Assembly: GCA_024641475.1 (NCBI GenBank)
Contig: JAHECZ010000005.1
Span: 1 to 64,000, forward strand
Reading direction: 5' to 3'
Source: Gammaproteobacteria bacterium
Lineage (GTDB): Bacteria > Pseudomonadota > Gammaproteobacteria > UBA6429 > Thiohalophilaceae
DNA length: 64,000 nt
Within the stretch, counting starts at the first letter, position 1, and each line of letters opens with the position of its first letter. The notes beneath the pieces were generated by a model. The model was not told the origin of the DNA. It saw only the letters and a program-made list of their open reading frames with translations, and ran no database searches. Positions 6,787 to 17,686 of the stretch are shown piece by piece. The position numbers were made by a program, and so were the translations under genes.

Positions 6787-7767
6787 ATGACACCGAACAC
6801 GACCGATGTGGCGTTGGAACCCGCGGATAATCAGCGTCTGGCGAATTTGTGTGGCCAGTTCGATGAGCACCTCAAGCAAATCGAACGCCGCCTGGGCGTG
6901 GAGATCAATAATCGCGGCAATACCTTCCGGGTGATCGGTGAATCACGTTCGGTGCAGGCGACCGCGGAGGTTCTGCGACATCTGTATAACGAAACGCGTG
7001 ATGCGGTGTTGAGTCCCGCCAGTGTAAATCTCTTTTTACAGGAAGCCGGTATCGACGCCTTGTTCGATGAGATCGTTACCGAAGAAGTTATTATCAAGAC
7101 GCGCCGCGCCAATATTCGTGGCCGGGGACCGCATCAGATCGGTTACCTGCAGAACATCATGAAGCAGGATATTAATTTTGGTATCGGCCCGGCCGGTACC
7201 GGTAAAACCTATCTTGCCGTGGCCTGTGCTGTCGATGCGCTGGAACGCGACAAGGTGCGACGCATTATTCTGACGCGTCCGGCGGTGGAGAGCGGCGAAC
7301 GGCTGGGCTTTCTGCCCGGTGATCTGGCGCAAAAAATCGATCCGTATTTGCGACCTTTGTACGACGCGTTATACGAGATGTTAGGCTTCGAAGCGGTGGC
7401 CAAATTGGTGGAACGCAATGTGATCGAGCTGGCGCCGTTAGCCTATATGCGCGGCCGCACCTTGAATGACTCCTTTATTATTCTGGACGAAGCGCAGAAT
7501 ACCACCGTCGAACAAATGAAAATGTTTTTAACGCGCATCGGTTTTGGCTCGACCGTGGTGATAACCGGCGATGTTACCCAGACGGATTTGCCCCGTGGCC
7601 AGCAATCCGGCTTGCGGCATGTGATCGAAGTGTTGAAGGACGTTAAAGGTATCAGTTTTACGTTTTTCACTGCAAAAGATGTCGTGCGCCATCCACTGGT
7701 ACAGCGCATCGTAACTGCGTATGAAGCAGTGGAACAAATGCAAACCAGCGGGAAAGATATACGATGA
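6787..7767 (+). CDS. ybeZ: PhoH-like ATPase (YbeZ)
   Basis: A cytoplasmic P-loop ATPase of the PhoH family, thought to act with the endoribonuclease YbeY in rRNA and RNA metabolism. The N-terminal part (about 10-110) resembles a KH-like domain. Walker A is GPAGTGKTYLAVACA at about 134-148, and Walker B is SFIILDEAQN further on. I prefer ATG 6787 over TTG 6769, which adds only six residues; neither has a clear ribosome site. The stop overlaps the ybeY start as ATGA, so the two are probably translated together. Confidence 0.95.
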   Translation: MTPNTTDVALEPADNQRLANLCGQFDEHLKQIERRLGVEINNRGNTFRVIGESRSVQATAEVLRHLYNETRDAVLSPASVNLFLQEAGIDALFDEIVTEEVIIKTRRANIRGRGPHQIGYLQNIMKQDINFGIGPAGTGKTYLAVACAVDALERDKVRRIILTRPAVESGERLGFLPGDLAQKIDPYLRPLYDALYEMLGFEAVAKLVERNVIELAPLAYMRGRTLNDSFIILDEAQNTTVEQMKMFLTRIGFGSTVVITGDVTQTDLPRGQQSGLRHVIEVLKDVKGISFTFFTAKDVVRHPLVQRIVTAYEAVEQMQTSGKDIR

Positions 7768-8234
7768 GTATCCGCATTGACTTGCAAGTTGCGGTGACGG
7801 ATGAACAGACTGAGTTACCGTCACAAAAGCAATTGCGCCAATGGGTGGAGCTGGCGCTGCAAGGCCGTTATAAAAGCGCCGAAGTAACGATTCGAATTGT
7901 TGACATGGCAGAAAGCGCGCAACTCAATGAAACCTATCGGCATAAACCCGGCCCGACTAACGTGTTATCGTTTCCGTTTGAAGCCGATGTGCCATTACGG
8001 GTGCCACTGTTAGGCGATCTGGTGATTTGCGCCGAGGTGGTGACACGTGAAGCGCAGCAACAAGACAAAAGCCTGGAGTCGCATTGGGCTCATATGGTGA
8101 TTCACGGCACACTGCATTTAATTGGTTTTGATCATCTGACCACGGATGAGGCACAGACAATGGAAGGAATGGAGATTCAAATCATGCAACAGCTTGGCTA
8201 TACCAATCCCTATGAACTGGGCATGCCGACATGA
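7764..8234 (+). CDS. ybeY: Endoribonuclease YbeY (rRNA maturation factor)
   Basis: A zinc-dependent single-strand endoribonuclease for 16S rRNA 3'-end maturation and ribosome quality control. It is 156 residues, typical of the family. The metal site HGTLHLIGFDH gives H114, H118 and H124. Its start overlaps the phoH stop by 4 bases and its stop overlaps the corC start by 4 bases, so it lies inside a tightly coupled operon. Confidence 0.97.
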   Translation: MSIRIDLQVAVTDEQTELPSQKQLRQWVELALQGRYKSAEVTIRIVDMAESAQLNETYRHKPGPTNVLSFPFEADVPLRVPLLGDLVICAEVVTREAQQQDKSLESHWAHMVIHGTLHLIGFDHLTTDEAQTMEGMEIQIMQQLGYTNPYELGMPT

Positions 8235-9136
8235 ACGACGAACGCAGTAGCACGCTGGAAGACACCAGTAAGGAACAAAAAAACCAGCGCAGCTGGCTGG
8301 ATCGTCTGAGTCAGTTCCTGCAGGTTGAACCCAAGGATCGTACCCAGCTTGTCGAATTGCTGCACGAGGCGCGCGACAACGGGGTCATCGATATGGATTC
8401 GCTGTCAATGATCGAAGGCGTGTTGCAGGTTTCCGAAATGCAGGTGCGCGATATCATGGTGCCGCGTTCACAAATGGTGGTGATCGAACGCGATATGACG
8501 CTGGCAGAGATTCTACCGTTAGTCGTGGATTCACAGCACTCGCGTTTCCCGGCTATCGGTGACAGCCGTGATGAAGTGATTGGTATTCTGTTGGCAAAAG
8601 ATTTGTTGCCGTATTTTCATGTCGGCAATGCCGACAAATTCAGTTTGCGTGAGATTCTGCGTCCGGCAGTCTTCATTCCCGAAAGTAAACGTCTGAATGT
8701 GTTATTGAAAGAATTTCGCTCCAGTCGCAATCACATCGCCATTGTTGTGGATGAATACGGCGGTATCGCCGGATTGGTCACGATCGAAGATGTATTGGAG
8801 CAAATCGTTGGCGAGATCGAGGACGAACATGATTTTGAAGATGAAATTTATATCATGGATCACAACGGCGCCGATGCCACGATTAAAGCAGTAACGCCGA
8901 TCGAAGAATTCAACGAGCATTTCAGCGCCAAATTCAGCGATGAAGAATACGATACCATCGGCGGGCTGATCATGAGTTCACTCGGGCATTTACCCAAACG
9001 TGGCGAGATGGTCGAATTGGGCGGTTTTCAGTTCCGCATCCTGCGTGCTGATAGTCGTCGCATTTATCTCCTGCGAGTCAAACGTCTTGCGCCAGTCGAA
9101 ACAAGTAGTGATGGCGGAATGATGGATCGTGCTTAG
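8231..9136 (+). CDS. corC: CorC/YbeX-type CBS-domain protein
   Basis: A soluble 301-residue protein with a CBS-domain pair (about 70-190; the DIMVPRSQM and [19 protein letters not shown] segments mark the two halves) and a C-terminal CorC/HlyC transporter-associated domain (about 205-290). In enteric bacteria YbeX is linked to Co/Mg efflux with CorA and to ribosome metabolism. It lacks the membrane DUF21 domain of its larger relatives. It sits between ybeY and lnt, and its last 8 bases overlap the lnt start. Confidence 0.93.
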   Translation: MNDERSSTLEDTSKEQKNQRSWLDRLSQFLQVEPKDRTQLVELLHEARDNGVIDMDSLSMIEGVLQVSEMQVRDIMVPRSQMVVIERDMTLAEILPLVVDSQHSRFPAIGDSRDEVIGILLAKDLLPYFHVGNADKFSLREILRPAVFIPESKRLNVLLKEFRSSRNHIAIVVDEYGGIAGLVTIEDVLEQIVGEIEDEHDFEDEIYIMDHNGADATIKAVTPIEEFNEHFSAKFSDEEYDTIGGLIMSSLGHLPKRGEMVELGGFQFRILRADSRRIYLLRVKRLAPVETSSDGGMMDRA

Positions 9137-10679
9137 CCGCTTTTTACCTCTGCGCAATCGTTTTGATCTTGCGGCGCTGTTACTCGGCGCCGCATTGCCA
9201 TATGGATTTGCGCCGCTCTCCTGGTATCCGCTCGCGATTATTATTCCGGCCACACTGTTCTGGTTATGGCAGGATTTAACGCCACGTCAGGCATTTCGTA
9301 GCGGTTTATTATTTGGTATCGGTATGTTCGGCGTGGGGGTGTGGTGGGTGTTTGTCGCCATCCATGATTTTGGTGATACCTCGGCGGCCTTATCGACTTT
9401 ATTAACTGCCGTGTTTGTCGGCGTGCTCGCCTTGATACCCGCGTTGCAGGCCAGTCTGAGTGCGTATTGCCGAACATATCTGCTGCACAATCGCTGGCAA
9501 CTGTGGTTAATCTATTTGTGGATTTTTCCGGTTAATTGGGTGTTGTTCGAATGGTTGCGTGGCTGGTTGTTCACCGGCTTTCCCTGGCTCAATCTGGGAT
9601 ACAGCCAAATCGATAGTCCGTTGGCCGGATATGCACCGTTACTGGGTGTCTATGGAGTATCACTTCTGACTGTCTTTAGTGCCGGCTTACTGGTGCTGCC
9701 ATTTATCATAAAAAATTCATTTCGCTGGTTTGCGCCATTGCTACTGCTGCTGTTATGGCTGGGTGGTTTCGGTTTAACACGGACTGAATGGACACAACCC
9801 ATCGATGACCCGTTAGCGGTGGCGATTGTGCAAGGTAATCAGGATCAGCTGACGAAATGGAATAGCGATAAAATCCGCGCACAGATGCAGGCCTATGCGG
9901 ATTTAAGTGAACCTTATTGGGATAAAGTCGATTTAATTATTTGGCCGGAGAATGCACTGACTATTCTCTATCCGGTGGATGTGCCGGAAGACTTTAAAAA
10001 ACTGTTACATGACAGAACCCGGCAAAATCAGACGGATCTGATTCTGGGTGTTCCCTACGGCGATTATCAAACCTACCATAGCAGTTTGTTGGTGTTAGGT
10101 GAGCGTGAAGGGGTGTATCACAAGCGTCATCTGGTGCCATTTGGTGAATACGTACCGCTGCAATCCGTATTGCGCGGCTTGATCGGATTTTTTGATTTGC
10201 CGATGTCGGGTTTTAGCCCGGGGGCACGCCAGCAACCATTGTTAGTTGCCGCTGGCCAACCCATGGCGCCATCGATTTGTTACGAAGATGCCTTTGGTGA
10301 AGAGTTGATCGATTTTCTGCCGCAAGCAACGTTATTGGTGAATGGCAGTAACAATGCCTGGTATGGTCATTCCTGGGCAGCGTTCCAGCACTTACAAATT
10401 GCCCGTATGCGTGCGGTGGAGACCGGGCGGATGTTAATGCGCGCCACGACCAATGGCATTTCTGCGGTGGTGGATCACCATGGCAAAATCCTGGCGCACT
10501 CACCGCAATTCGCCAGCGATGTCATTACCGCCGATGTCCAGCCCCGTGAAGGTGCGACGCCCTATGTGCTAGTTGGGAATTGGCCGATATTAATCCTGTT
10601 TATTCTCAGTCTGATCGCCATGCTGTTACTACGGCGGGGAACGCATGCTGAATTTGATCTTGCCGATTTGCACGCATAA
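9129..10679 (+). CDS. lnt: Apolipoprotein N-acyltransferase Lnt
   Basis: An inner-membrane enzyme that adds the third acyl chain to lipoproteins so they can be sorted by Lol. It is 516 residues. About seven hydrophobic segments fill residues 12-210 and there is one more near 490-507. The periplasmic nitrilase-fold domain carries the catalytic triad E274 (WPENALT), K332 (VYHKRHLVPFGEY) and C384 (SICYEDAFG). The start is GTG at 9129 inside the corC stop region. Substrates in this window include LptE, MlaA, LpoA and the unknown lipoprotein at 54586. Confidence 0.97.
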   Translation: MLSRFLPLRNRFDLAALLLGAALPYGFAPLSWYPLAIIIPATLFWLWQDLTPRQAFRSGLLFGIGMFGVGVWWVFVAIHDFGDTSAALSTLLTAVFVGVLALIPALQASLSAYCRTYLLHNRWQLWLIYLWIFPVNWVLFEWLRGWLFTGFPWLNLGYSQIDSPLAGYAPLLGVYGVSLLTVFSAGLLVLPFIIKNSFRWFAPLLLLLLWLGGFGLTRTEWTQPIDDPLAVAIVQGNQDQLTKWNSDKIRAQMQAYADLSEPYWDKVDLIIWPENALTILYPVDVPEDFKKLLHDRTRQNQTDLILGVPYGDYQTYHSSLLVLGEREGVYHKRHLVPFGEYVPLQSVLRGLIGFFDLPMSGFSPGARQQPLLVAAGQPMAPSICYEDAFGEELIDFLPQATLLVNGSNNAWYGHSWAAFQHLQIARMRAVETGRMLMRATTNGISAVVDHHGKILAHSPQFASDVITADVQPREGATPYVLVGNWPILILFILSLIAMLLLRRGTHAEFDLADLHA

Positions 10680-10761
10680 AGTTCAACGCAGGCTTGCTGA
10701 CGTTTGACCGGCCTTACGGTATGCTAAACACCAATCCCACTAACCGATAATTTACTCACTT

Positions 10762-13350
10762 ATGCAAGAACAGTATTCACCCCAGGATGTTGAACAACAA
10801 ACTCAGACTGACTGGGAACAGCAGCAGTCGTTTCGCGTCAGTGAAGATCCCGGCAAGGAAAAATTCTATTGCCTGGCGATGTTTCCCTATCCCAGTGGCC
10901 GACTGCACATGGGCCATGTGCGCAATTACACCATCGGCGATGTGATCAGTCGCTATCAGCGCATGCAAGGCAAAAATGTGTTGCAACCCATGGGCTGGGA
11001 TGCGTTTGGTTTGCCAGCGGAAAACGCCGCCATTCAAAACAAGGTGCCACCGGCCAAATGGACGCGCGACAACATCGCTTACATGCGTACGCAATTAAAG
11101 CGTCTGGGGCTGGGCTATGACTGGTCGCGCGAGATCGCGACCTGCGACCCGGACTATTACCGCTGGGAGCAGTGGCTATTCACACGCTTATATAAGAAGG
11201 GTCTGGTGTATAAAAAGACCTCGCCGGTTAACTGGTGTCCGCATGATTTGACCGTGCTGGCGAATGAACAGGTCATTGATGGCAAATGCTGGCGTTGTGA
11301 CACCGCCGTGGTACGCAAGGATATTCCGCAGTGGTTTATGAAGATCACCGCCTACGCCGATGAATTGCTCGCGGAGATCGATAATCTCACTGGCTGGCCG
11401 GAGCAGGTGCGTACCATGCAGCGCAACTGGATCGGCAAATCCCAGGGTGTCGAAGTGGCGTTTAGCGTGAAAGACACCGGCGAACCGCTCAAAGTATTTA
11501 CCACCCGTCCGGATACCTTGATGGGGGTCACCTACGTGGCAGTGGCGCCCGAACATCCCATTGCACAGCGCGTCGGCAAACAATTCGCCAACATCGCGGC
11601 GTTTCTGCAAGAGTGTGCGCAAATGGGCACCTCCGAAGCGGTGTTAGAAACGATGGAAAAGAAAGGCATGGATACCGGATTGAAAGCCGTGCATCCCATT
11701 AGCGGTGATCTGCTGCCGATCTTCATCGCCAATTTTGTGCTGATGGGTTATGGCGAAGGTGCAGTGATGTCGGTACCGGCGCATGATCAACGTGACTGGG
11801 AATTTGCCCGGCTGTACGGCTTGCCGATCATGCAGGTTATTGCGCCCGATAATGCTGCACAGGTAAATCTCACTGTGCAGGCCTTTACCGATAAAGGGGT
11901 GTTAATCAATTCCGGTGAATTCACCGGCTTGAGTTCGCTGCAAGCTTTTGATGCTATCGCCACTTATTTAAATAAACGCAATAAAGGCAAGACGCGCACA
12001 ACGTATCGCTTGCGTGATTGGGGCGTATCGCGTCAGCGCTATTGGGGCGCACCGATCCCGATGATCAATTGCGCCAAGTGTGGCGTTGTACCGGTGCCGG
12101 ATAAAGATTTGCCGGTGATCTTGCCCGAAGAGGTAAAAATCGATGGTATCACTTCACCGATCAAGCGGATGGCGTCGTTTTACAAAACCCGTTGCCCGCA
12201 ATGCGGTGGTGCCGCTGAGCGTGAAACCGATACGTTTGATACCTTTATGGAATCCTCCTGGTATTTTGCACGGTTCAGCGGGCCAGACAATGCCAAAGGC
12301 ATGCTCGATGCGCGTGCCAATTACTGGTTGCCGGTGGATCAATATATCGGCGGAATCGAACATGCCATTCTGCATCTGCTGTATTCCCGCTTTTATCACA
12401 AGCTGATGCGTGACGCGGGACTGGTGACATGTAATGAACCTTTCACGAATTTGCTGACGCAAGGCATGGTTGTGGCGCCAACCTTTTATAGGGAAAGCCA
12501 GGAAGGTAAGAAACACTATTTCGGCCCGACTGATGTGCATGTGAATTGCGATGAGCGTGGCCGACCCAAAAATGCCGTGCTTAAACGCGATGGTGACGCG
12601 GTAATATTGGGCAATATTGAAAAAATGTCCAAATCCAAAAGTAATGGCGTCGATCCACAGCAACTGATCGAACAATACGGCGCGGATACCGCCCGCTTGT
12701 TTGTTATGTTCGCTTCACCGCCGGATCAAAGTCTGGAGTGGTCGGATGCCGGTGTGGAAGGCGCCAATCGGTTTCTGCGGCGCTTATGGCGCATGGTCTA
12801 TGAGCATGTGCAGAAAGGTTCCATAACACAACTGCATGTTTCTGGATTGTCAGAGCAGCAAAAAACGCTGCGGCGCCAGACGCATGAAACGATTGCCAAA
12901 TGCAGCGATGACATCGGACGGCGCTTTACCTTTAACACGGCGATCGCCGCTGTCATGGAGTTGCTCAATGCATTGGCTAAATTCGATGCGCAAGGCGAGC
13001 AGGGCCGTGCAGTGTTACAGGAATCGCTGGAAGCTATCGTCTTATTGCTTGCGCCGATCGTGCCGCACATCACACACCAGCTATGGCAGGCGTTGGGACA
13101 TCAGGCGCCACTGTTGTCAGTGCGGTGGCCGCAGGCTGAAGCAGCGGCGATGGTGCGTGATACCATCGAAATGGCTGTGCAGGTGAATGGAAAATTACGC
13201 AGCCTGATTAAAGTAGCTACCGATGCGGAACGCAAATTCGTGGAAGATACTGCGTTGGCGGATGACAACGTGAAACGTTTTCTGGAAGGCGTGGCCATCG
13301 TCAAGATCATTGTTGTTCCCGGCAAGATCGTCAACATCGTGGTTAAATAA
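10762..13350 (+). CDS. leuS: Leucyl-tRNA synthetase
   Basis: A class I aminoacyl-tRNA synthetase that charges tRNA-Leu. It is 862 residues, normal for bacterial LeuRS. The ATP-binding motif appears as HMGH at 49-52 and KMSKS at about 621-625. Between them lies the CP1 editing domain, with a [14 protein letters not shown] segment. Zinc-type CxxC pairs occur (NCAKCGVV and RCPQCGG). It follows lnt after 82 bases and precedes lptE, a common gammaproteobacterial order. Confidence 0.98.
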   Translation: MQEQYSPQDVEQQTQTDWEQQQSFRVSEDPGKEKFYCLAMFPYPSGRLHMGHVRNYTIGDVISRYQRMQGKNVLQPMGWDAFGLPAENAAIQNKVPPAKWTRDNIAYMRTQLKRLGLGYDWSREIATCDPDYYRWEQWLFTRLYKKGLVYKKTSPVNWCPHDLTVLANEQVIDGKCWRCDTAVVRKDIPQWFMKITAYADELLAEIDNLTGWPEQVRTMQRNWIGKSQGVEVAFSVKDTGEPLKVFTTRPDTLMGVTYVAVAPEHPIAQRVGKQFANIAAFLQECAQMGTSEAVLETMEKKGMDTGLKAVHPISGDLLPIFIANFVLMGYGEGAVMSVPAHDQRDWEFARLYGLPIMQVIAPDNAAQVNLTVQAFTDKGVLINSGEFTGLSSLQAFDAIATYLNKRNKGKTRTTYRLRDWGVSRQRYWGAPIPMINCAKCGVVPVPDKDLPVILPEEVKIDGITSPIKRMASFYKTRCPQCGGAAERETDTFDTFMESSWYFARFSGPDNAKGMLDARANYWLPVDQYIGGIEHAILHLLYSRFYHKLMRDAGLVTCNEPFTNLLTQGMVVAPTFYRESQEGKKHYFGPTDVHVNCDERGRPKNAVLKRDGDAVILGNIEKMSKSKSNGVDPQQLIEQYGADTARLFVMFASPPDQSLEWSDAGVEGANRFLRRLWRMVYEHVQKGSITQLHVSGLSEQQKTLRRQTHETIAKCSDDIGRRFTFNTAIAAVMELLNALAKFDAQGEQGRAVLQESLEAIVLLLAPIVPHITHQLWQALGHQAPLLSVRWPQAEAAAMVRDTIEMAVQVNGKLRSLIKVATDAERKFVEDTALADDNVKRFLEGVAIVKIIVVPGKIVNIVVK

Positions 13351-13354
13351 TCAT

Positions 13355-13885
13355 ATGGTTATACGTAGCGTTAGTGTATTACTCAGTGCCGTGATGCTGT
13401 CGGCCTGTGGGTTTCATTTGCGTGGCGAAGACGCCATTTCTCCGGCGCTGCTGGAAACGAAAATTCACGGAGTGGGTGAGTACAGCGACCTGTATATTGA
13501 ATTGCGTCGCGGTCTGGAGCGCAATGGTGCCCATGTGATTGCCGCAGCGGATACCGCTACGGCGGTTTTGGTGATCAATAAAGAATTACTGGATCGGCAT
13601 GTGTTGTCGGTCGATGCGCAGGGTCGTGCGTCAGAGTATGAATTAAATTATTCGGTGAGCTTTGAGGTGCAGGATAAAACAAAACAAACGCTGTTGCCGG
13701 CACAAACTGTTTATCAATTGCGCGATTACAAATTTGATCCGGATAACGTGTTGGCTACCGACACCGAAGAGACCATTTTACGCAAAGCGCTCATCGCCGC
13801 GGCTACACAACAAATCTTGCGACGTATCGAAGCTGGAATGCGTAATCCGGTAAAACCGGCTGTGCCCGTCGATAAAAAATTATGA
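13355..13885 (+). CDS. lptE: LPS-assembly lipoprotein LptE
   Basis: An outer-membrane lipoprotein that plugs the LptD barrel and helps insert LPS. I use the ATG at 13355, which puts a signal peptide and a lipobox at the N-terminus (MLSACGFHLRG, lipidated Cys near residue 18). The GFHLRG motif right after the Cys is a hallmark. The 176-residue length fits. It is followed by holA with a 4-base overlap, as in many gammaproteobacteria. The other Lpt genes are at 33.1-34.9 kb. Confidence 0.95.
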   Translation: MVIRSVSVLLSAVMLSACGFHLRGEDAISPALLETKIHGVGEYSDLYIELRRGLERNGAHVIAAADTATAVLVINKELLDRHVLSVDAQGRASEYELNYSVSFEVQDKTKQTLLPAQTVYQLRDYKFDPDNVLATDTEETILRKALIAAATQQILRRIEAGMRNPVKPAVPVDKKL

Positions 13886-14916
13886 AGACCCGTGCGGATG
13901 CGTTAACTGGACAGTTACAAAAATCGCTTGCACCGATTTATTACGTGACCGGCGACGAACCGCTGCAACTTGGCCAGGCCTGTGATCAGATCCGCGCCGC
14001 CGCACAACAACAGGGTTATACCGATCGACAGGTGTTTTATGCCGAGCGCGGTTTTGACTGGCAACTTTTCGGGCAGTCCACCAATAATTTATCCTTGTTC
14101 GCAGAACGCAAATTGCTGGATATCCGCCTTGGCAGTAGCACGCCCGGCAAGGAAGGTGCAAAAGTGTTACAGGACTATGCGCAACATCCGGCACCGGACA
14201 GCATTTTACTGCTTTCGGGTGACAAGCTTGAATCGGCGCAACAACGCAGTGCCTGGGTTACCGCACTGGAACAACATGGCGTGATCGTGCAGGTATGGCC
14301 GATCGAGGCTGCGCAGTTACCGCAATGGTTACTGCAGCGCCTGAAACAACGTGGTCTGGAGTGTTCACTGGAGACCGCCCGCTGTCTGGCGGATCAGGTT
14401 GAAGGAAACCTGCTGGCAGCGGATCAGGAAATCGAAAAGCTGGCGTTATTATTTGGGCAAGGCAAGCTCACGCTGGAACAGGTACAGGCCGCCGTTGCAG
14501 ATAGTGCCCGCTTTGATATTTTTAATTTAGTGGATGAAGCCTTGCGTGGTGAAGTAGCGCGGACTGCCCGCATGATTTTTGGCTTGCAGTCGGAAGGGGC
14601 TGATCCCGTCTTGGTATCCTGGGCGCTGACACGCGAAATTCGCAGCCTGACCCGCATGGCCACAGGCCTTGCCAAAGGCCAGAGTGCCGATGCCGTGATT
14701 GCCCAGGAGCATGTTTGGGACAAGCGTAAACCCCTGGTGAAAACTGCCCTGAAACGCAGTCAACTTGTTGATTGGCAACGCTTGTTACGTCGTTGCGCAC
14801 TCACTGATCGCATCGCCAAGGGACAAATGAGCGGCAGAGTCTGGGATGAGTTGTTAGAATTAGCCTTGGGTGTCGCCGGTAAACCGGCCATACGCATCAG
14901 CGCTGAATCAAGGTGA
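13882..14916 (+). CDS. holA: DNA polymerase III delta subunit
   Basis: Clamp-loader subunit that opens the beta sliding clamp. It is 344 residues, as expected. The N-terminal domain starts with [19 protein letters not shown] and the C-terminal domain has the conserved [10 protein letters not shown] segment followed by VWDKRKPLV. No Walker A motif is present, as is normal for delta. It overlaps lptE by 4 bases and proA begins 6 bases after its stop. Confidence 0.96.
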   Translation: MKTRADALTGQLQKSLAPIYYVTGDEPLQLGQACDQIRAAAQQQGYTDRQVFYAERGFDWQLFGQSTNNLSLFAERKLLDIRLGSSTPGKEGAKVLQDYAQHPAPDSILLLSGDKLESAQQRSAWVTALEQHGVIVQVWPIEAAQLPQWLLQRLKQRGLECSLETARCLADQVEGNLLAADQEIEKLALLFGQGKLTLEQVQAAVADSARFDIFNLVDEALRGEVARTARMIFGLQSEGADPVLVSWALTREIRSLTRMATGLAKGQSADAVIAQEHVWDKRKPLVKTALKRSQLVDWQRLLRRCALTDRIAKGQMSGRVWDELLELALGVAGKPAIRISAESR

Positions 14917-14921
14917 TCGAC

Positions 14922-16190
14922 ATGGATATGAAGATGGATGTTAAACAATACATGATGGAGTTGGGGCAACAGGCCCGCGCCGTTTCACGGTTGCTGGCAC
15001 GCCTGACAACCAAAGACAAGAATGCCGCACTGCTGGCGATGGCAGACGCAATTGAACAACAACGCCCACAAATCCTGGCAGCGAACCGGCAGGATCTCGA
15101 TGCTGGACGGACCAAGGGTATGGATGCGGCGTTGCTGGATCGTTTGGAACTCAATGATGCGCGCATCGCCGCGATGGCCGATGGGGTTCGTCAGGTTGCC
15201 ACACTACCCGATCCGATCGGTGAAATCGATCACATGAAATATCTGCCTTCAGGCATTCAGGTGGGACGCATGCGCGTCCCGCTGGGTGTCATCGGCATCA
15301 TTTATGAATCGCGACCGAATGTCACTATTGATGCTGCCGCACTGTGTTTGAAATCCGGTAATGCGGCCATTTTACGTGGCGGTTCCGAAGCGCTGCATTC
15401 CAATCAAGCCTTGGCCGCTTGTATCCATGCTGGCTTAAGTGCCGTGGGCATACCGGCGGCGGCCGTGCAAGTCGTGGCTACCGTGGATCGCGCTGCGGTG
15501 GGGCAGTTGATCACGATGAATCAATATGTCGATGTGATCGTGCCACGTGGCGGTAAAAGTTTAATTGAGCGCATCAGCGCCGAAGCGCGCGTACCGGTGA
15601 TTAAACATCTGCATGGCATTTGCCATGTGTATATCGATGCCAAGGCCGATATCGACAAGGCGGTGCGTATTGCCTTTAATGCCAAGACCCAACGCTATGG
15701 TACATGCAATACCATGGAAACCTTGTTAGTCGATGCGCCAGTGGCGCAACAGGTATTGCCGACACTGGGCAAGTTGTATCAGGACAAAGGTGTCGAGTTG
15801 CGCGGTTGTGCGCGGACCCAGGCCATCTTGAAGAATAGTATTGCTGCCACGGCAGAGGATTGGGATACAGAATATCTGGCACCGATTTTATCGATTAAAG
15901 TGGTTGATGGCCTGGATGATGCGCTGGAACATATCCATCGTCATAGCTCACAGCACACCGAAGCGATCGTGACCGAAGACGTTGCTGTTGCACAACGCTT
16001 CTTGCGCGAAGTGGATTCCAGTTCGGTGATGCTCAATGCCTCGACCCGTTTTGCCGATGGCTTCGAATATGGTCTGGGTGCGGAGATCGGCATCAGTACC
16101 GATAAGATTCACGTGCGTGGCCCCGTCGGTCTGGAAGGGTTAACGTCGCAGAAATACATTGTGATCGGCGACGGGAATATCAGAACCTGA
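14922..16190 (+). CDS. proA: Gamma-glutamyl phosphate reductase
   Basis: The second enzyme of proline synthesis; it reduces gamma-glutamyl phosphate to glutamate semialdehyde with NADPH. I choose ATG 14922 because AAGGTG lies 7 bases upstream; GTG 14913 is the only longer option. About 422 residues, an aldehyde-dehydrogenase-fold protein. The catalytic Cys is in the [18 protein letters not shown] region, followed by [20 protein letters not shown] near the C-terminus. proB is not adjacent. The stop overlaps the nadD start by one base. Confidence 0.97.
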   Translation: MDMKMDVKQYMMELGQQARAVSRLLARLTTKDKNAALLAMADAIEQQRPQILAANRQDLDAGRTKGMDAALLDRLELNDARIAAMADGVRQVATLPDPIGEIDHMKYLPSGIQVGRMRVPLGVIGIIYESRPNVTIDAAALCLKSGNAAILRGGSEALHSNQALAACIHAGLSAVGIPAAAVQVVATVDRAAVGQLITMNQYVDVIVPRGGKSLIERISAEARVPVIKHLHGICHVYIDAKADIDKAVRIAFNAKTQRYGTCNTMETLLVDAPVAQQVLPTLGKLYQDKGVELRGCARTQAILKNSIAATAEDWDTEYLAPILSIKVVDGLDDALEHIHRHSSQHTEAIVTEDVAVAQRFLREVDSSSVMLNASTRFADGFEYGLGAEIGISTDKIHVRGPVGLEGLTSQKYIVIGDGNIRT

Positions 16191-16846
16191 TGATCGGCAT
16201 CTACGGTGGCACCTTCGACCCTGTCCACCTGGGACATTTGCGTACCGCCCTGGAAGTCCGGCAGGCGTTGCAATTACAACAGCTACGCTTTATTCCTTGT
16301 GCAACTCCGCCGCATCGTACCCCGCCGCTGGCTAACGAACTGCATCGACTGGCGATGTTGCGTTCGGCAGTGACAGGTCAGCGCGATGTTATCGTCGATA
16401 CCCGCGAACTGGATCGGGGCGGGGTGTCATATATGGTTGATACCCTGTTGAGCTTGCGGGCGGAGTTACCCGAGACAACCTTATGTCTCATTATGGGCAT
16501 GGATGCGCTGCGCTATTTTGATAGCTGGCATCGTTATTTGGAAATTTTATCGTTAGCCCATATTGTTGTGATGCAGCGCCCGGGAAATTCGGTTGAGGGG
16601 TTACGCTCACAACCAACCGTCTATACTTTAATTGAACAACATCGGGCGATGCAGTTACAGGAACTACGGCGGCAACCAGCAGGATTAATCTGGGTTCAGC
16701 CGGTCACACAATTAGCGATATCTGCGACTGCGATTCGCGGTATGTGTGCACGTAACGAATCGATACAGTATCTGGTTCCTGATGTAGTACGGGATTATAT
16801 TCATCAACATACGTTGTATTGCGAACGAGGTGCTATTGCAAACTGA
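16190..16846 (+). CDS. nadD: Nicotinate-mononucleotide adenylyltransferase
   Basis: NAD synthesis enzyme that joins ATP to nicotinate mononucleotide. It is 218 residues. The nucleotidyltransferase signature GGTFDPVHLGHLR begins at residue 5, and ISATAIRGM near the end is the second ATP-binding motif. The order proA-nadD-rsfS-rlmH is standard in gammaproteobacteria. Its end overlaps the rsfS start by about 17 bases. Confidence 0.97.
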   Translation: MIGIYGGTFDPVHLGHLRTALEVRQALQLQQLRFIPCATPPHRTPPLANELHRLAMLRSAVTGQRDVIVDTRELDRGGVSYMVDTLLSLRAELPETTLCLIMGMDALRYFDSWHRYLEILSLAHIVVMQRPGNSVEGLRSQPTVYTLIEQHRAMQLQELRRQPAGLIWVQPVTQLAISATAIRGMCARNESIQYLVPDVVRDYIHQHTLYCERGAIAN

Positions 16847-17192
16847 ACAACTCAAGGCGATCGTGCTCGCCGCGCTGGAAGAACTCAAAGGCCGCGATAT
16901 CCGCGTGCTGAATGTGCACGACAAGACCACGATTACAGACTGGATGATCATTGCTACTGGCACCAGTACCCGGCATGTCAAATCACTCATCGATATTGTC
17001 GTGGAAAAATGCAAACACGCGGGCGTACCGCCTGTGGGTGTCGAAGGCGATCAGACTGCCGAATGGGCGCTGGCGGATTTGGGTGATATCGTCGTGCATG
17101 TCATGCTGCCAGCGGTACGGGATTTTTATAATCTCGATAAACTCTGGGGCGATCAGAGTCCGGCCTTGCACAGTAAAGATAGGCAAGGTTGA
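16830..17192 (+). CDS. rsfS: Ribosomal silencing factor RsfS
   Basis: A small protein that binds L14 (uL14) and blocks subunit joining in poor conditions. It is up to 120 residues. The conserved core VHDKTTITDWMIIATGTS and the EWALADLGDIVVHVM segment identify the family. The start is GTG 16830 or TTG 16836; GAGG at 16827-16830 would fit the TTG better, so the start is uncertain by two codons. Confidence 0.95.
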   Translation: MLLQTEQLKAIVLAALEELKGRDIRVLNVHDKTTITDWMIIATGTSTRHVKSLIDIVVEKCKHAGVPPVGVEGDQTAEWALADLGDIVVHVMLPAVRDFYNLDKLWGDQSPALHSKDRQG

Positions 17193-17204
17193 GACAATCT
17201 GCCG

Positions 17205-17672
17205 ATGCGTATCCATTTAATTGCCGTAGGCGAGCGCATGCCGGCGTGGATCGCCACGGGATTTGAAGAATACCGCAAACGTCTCGGCGCGGAGTGTTCC
17301 TTACAGTTGCATGAAATTCCCGCGGAGAAACGCACTGCTGGACAGAATATCGAACGCGTGTTGCAAAAAGAAGCGACTCGCATCCTCGCCGCTTTGCCAC
17401 GTGATTGTCATATTGTGGCTTTGGAACGACAAGGCAAATCCTGGAGTACCACGGATCTGGCCGATAAACTTCGGCAATGGTTGCAATCCGGCCGGGATGT
17501 CGCGTTATTGATTGGCGGCCCGGAAGGGCTGGCCAGTGACGTGCAACAACGTGCCCATGAGCAATGGTCATTGTCGGCGCTAACCTTTCCACATCCGTTA
17601 GTGCGGGTGATGGTGGCGGAACAGGTCTATCGGGCCTATTCTATTTTGAAAAATCATCCTTACCATAAATAA
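17205..17672 (+). CDS. rlmH: 23S rRNA pseudouridine-1915 N3-methyltransferase RlmH
   Basis: A SPOUT-class methyltransferase that modifies pseudouridine 1915 in helix 69 of 23S rRNA. It is 155 residues, standard. The family is shown by VALLIGGPEGL near residue 100, which forms the SAM-binding knot, and by the C-terminal LVRVMVAEQVYRAYSILKNH. It follows rsfS by 12 bases. Confidence 0.97.
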   Translation: MRIHLIAVGERMPAWIATGFEEYRKRLGAECSLQLHEIPAEKRTAGQNIERVLQKEATRILAALPRDCHIVALERQGKSWSTTDLADKLRQWLQSGRDVALLIGGPEGLASDVQQRAHEQWSLSALTFPHPLVRVMVAEQVYRAYSILKNHPYHK

Positions 17673-17686
17673 GAAAGCGTTGTTGT

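Noticed and set aside
10704..10725. Promoter before leuS (TTGACC and TATGCT)
   Set aside because: Spacing is only 10 bases, far from the 16-18 needed.
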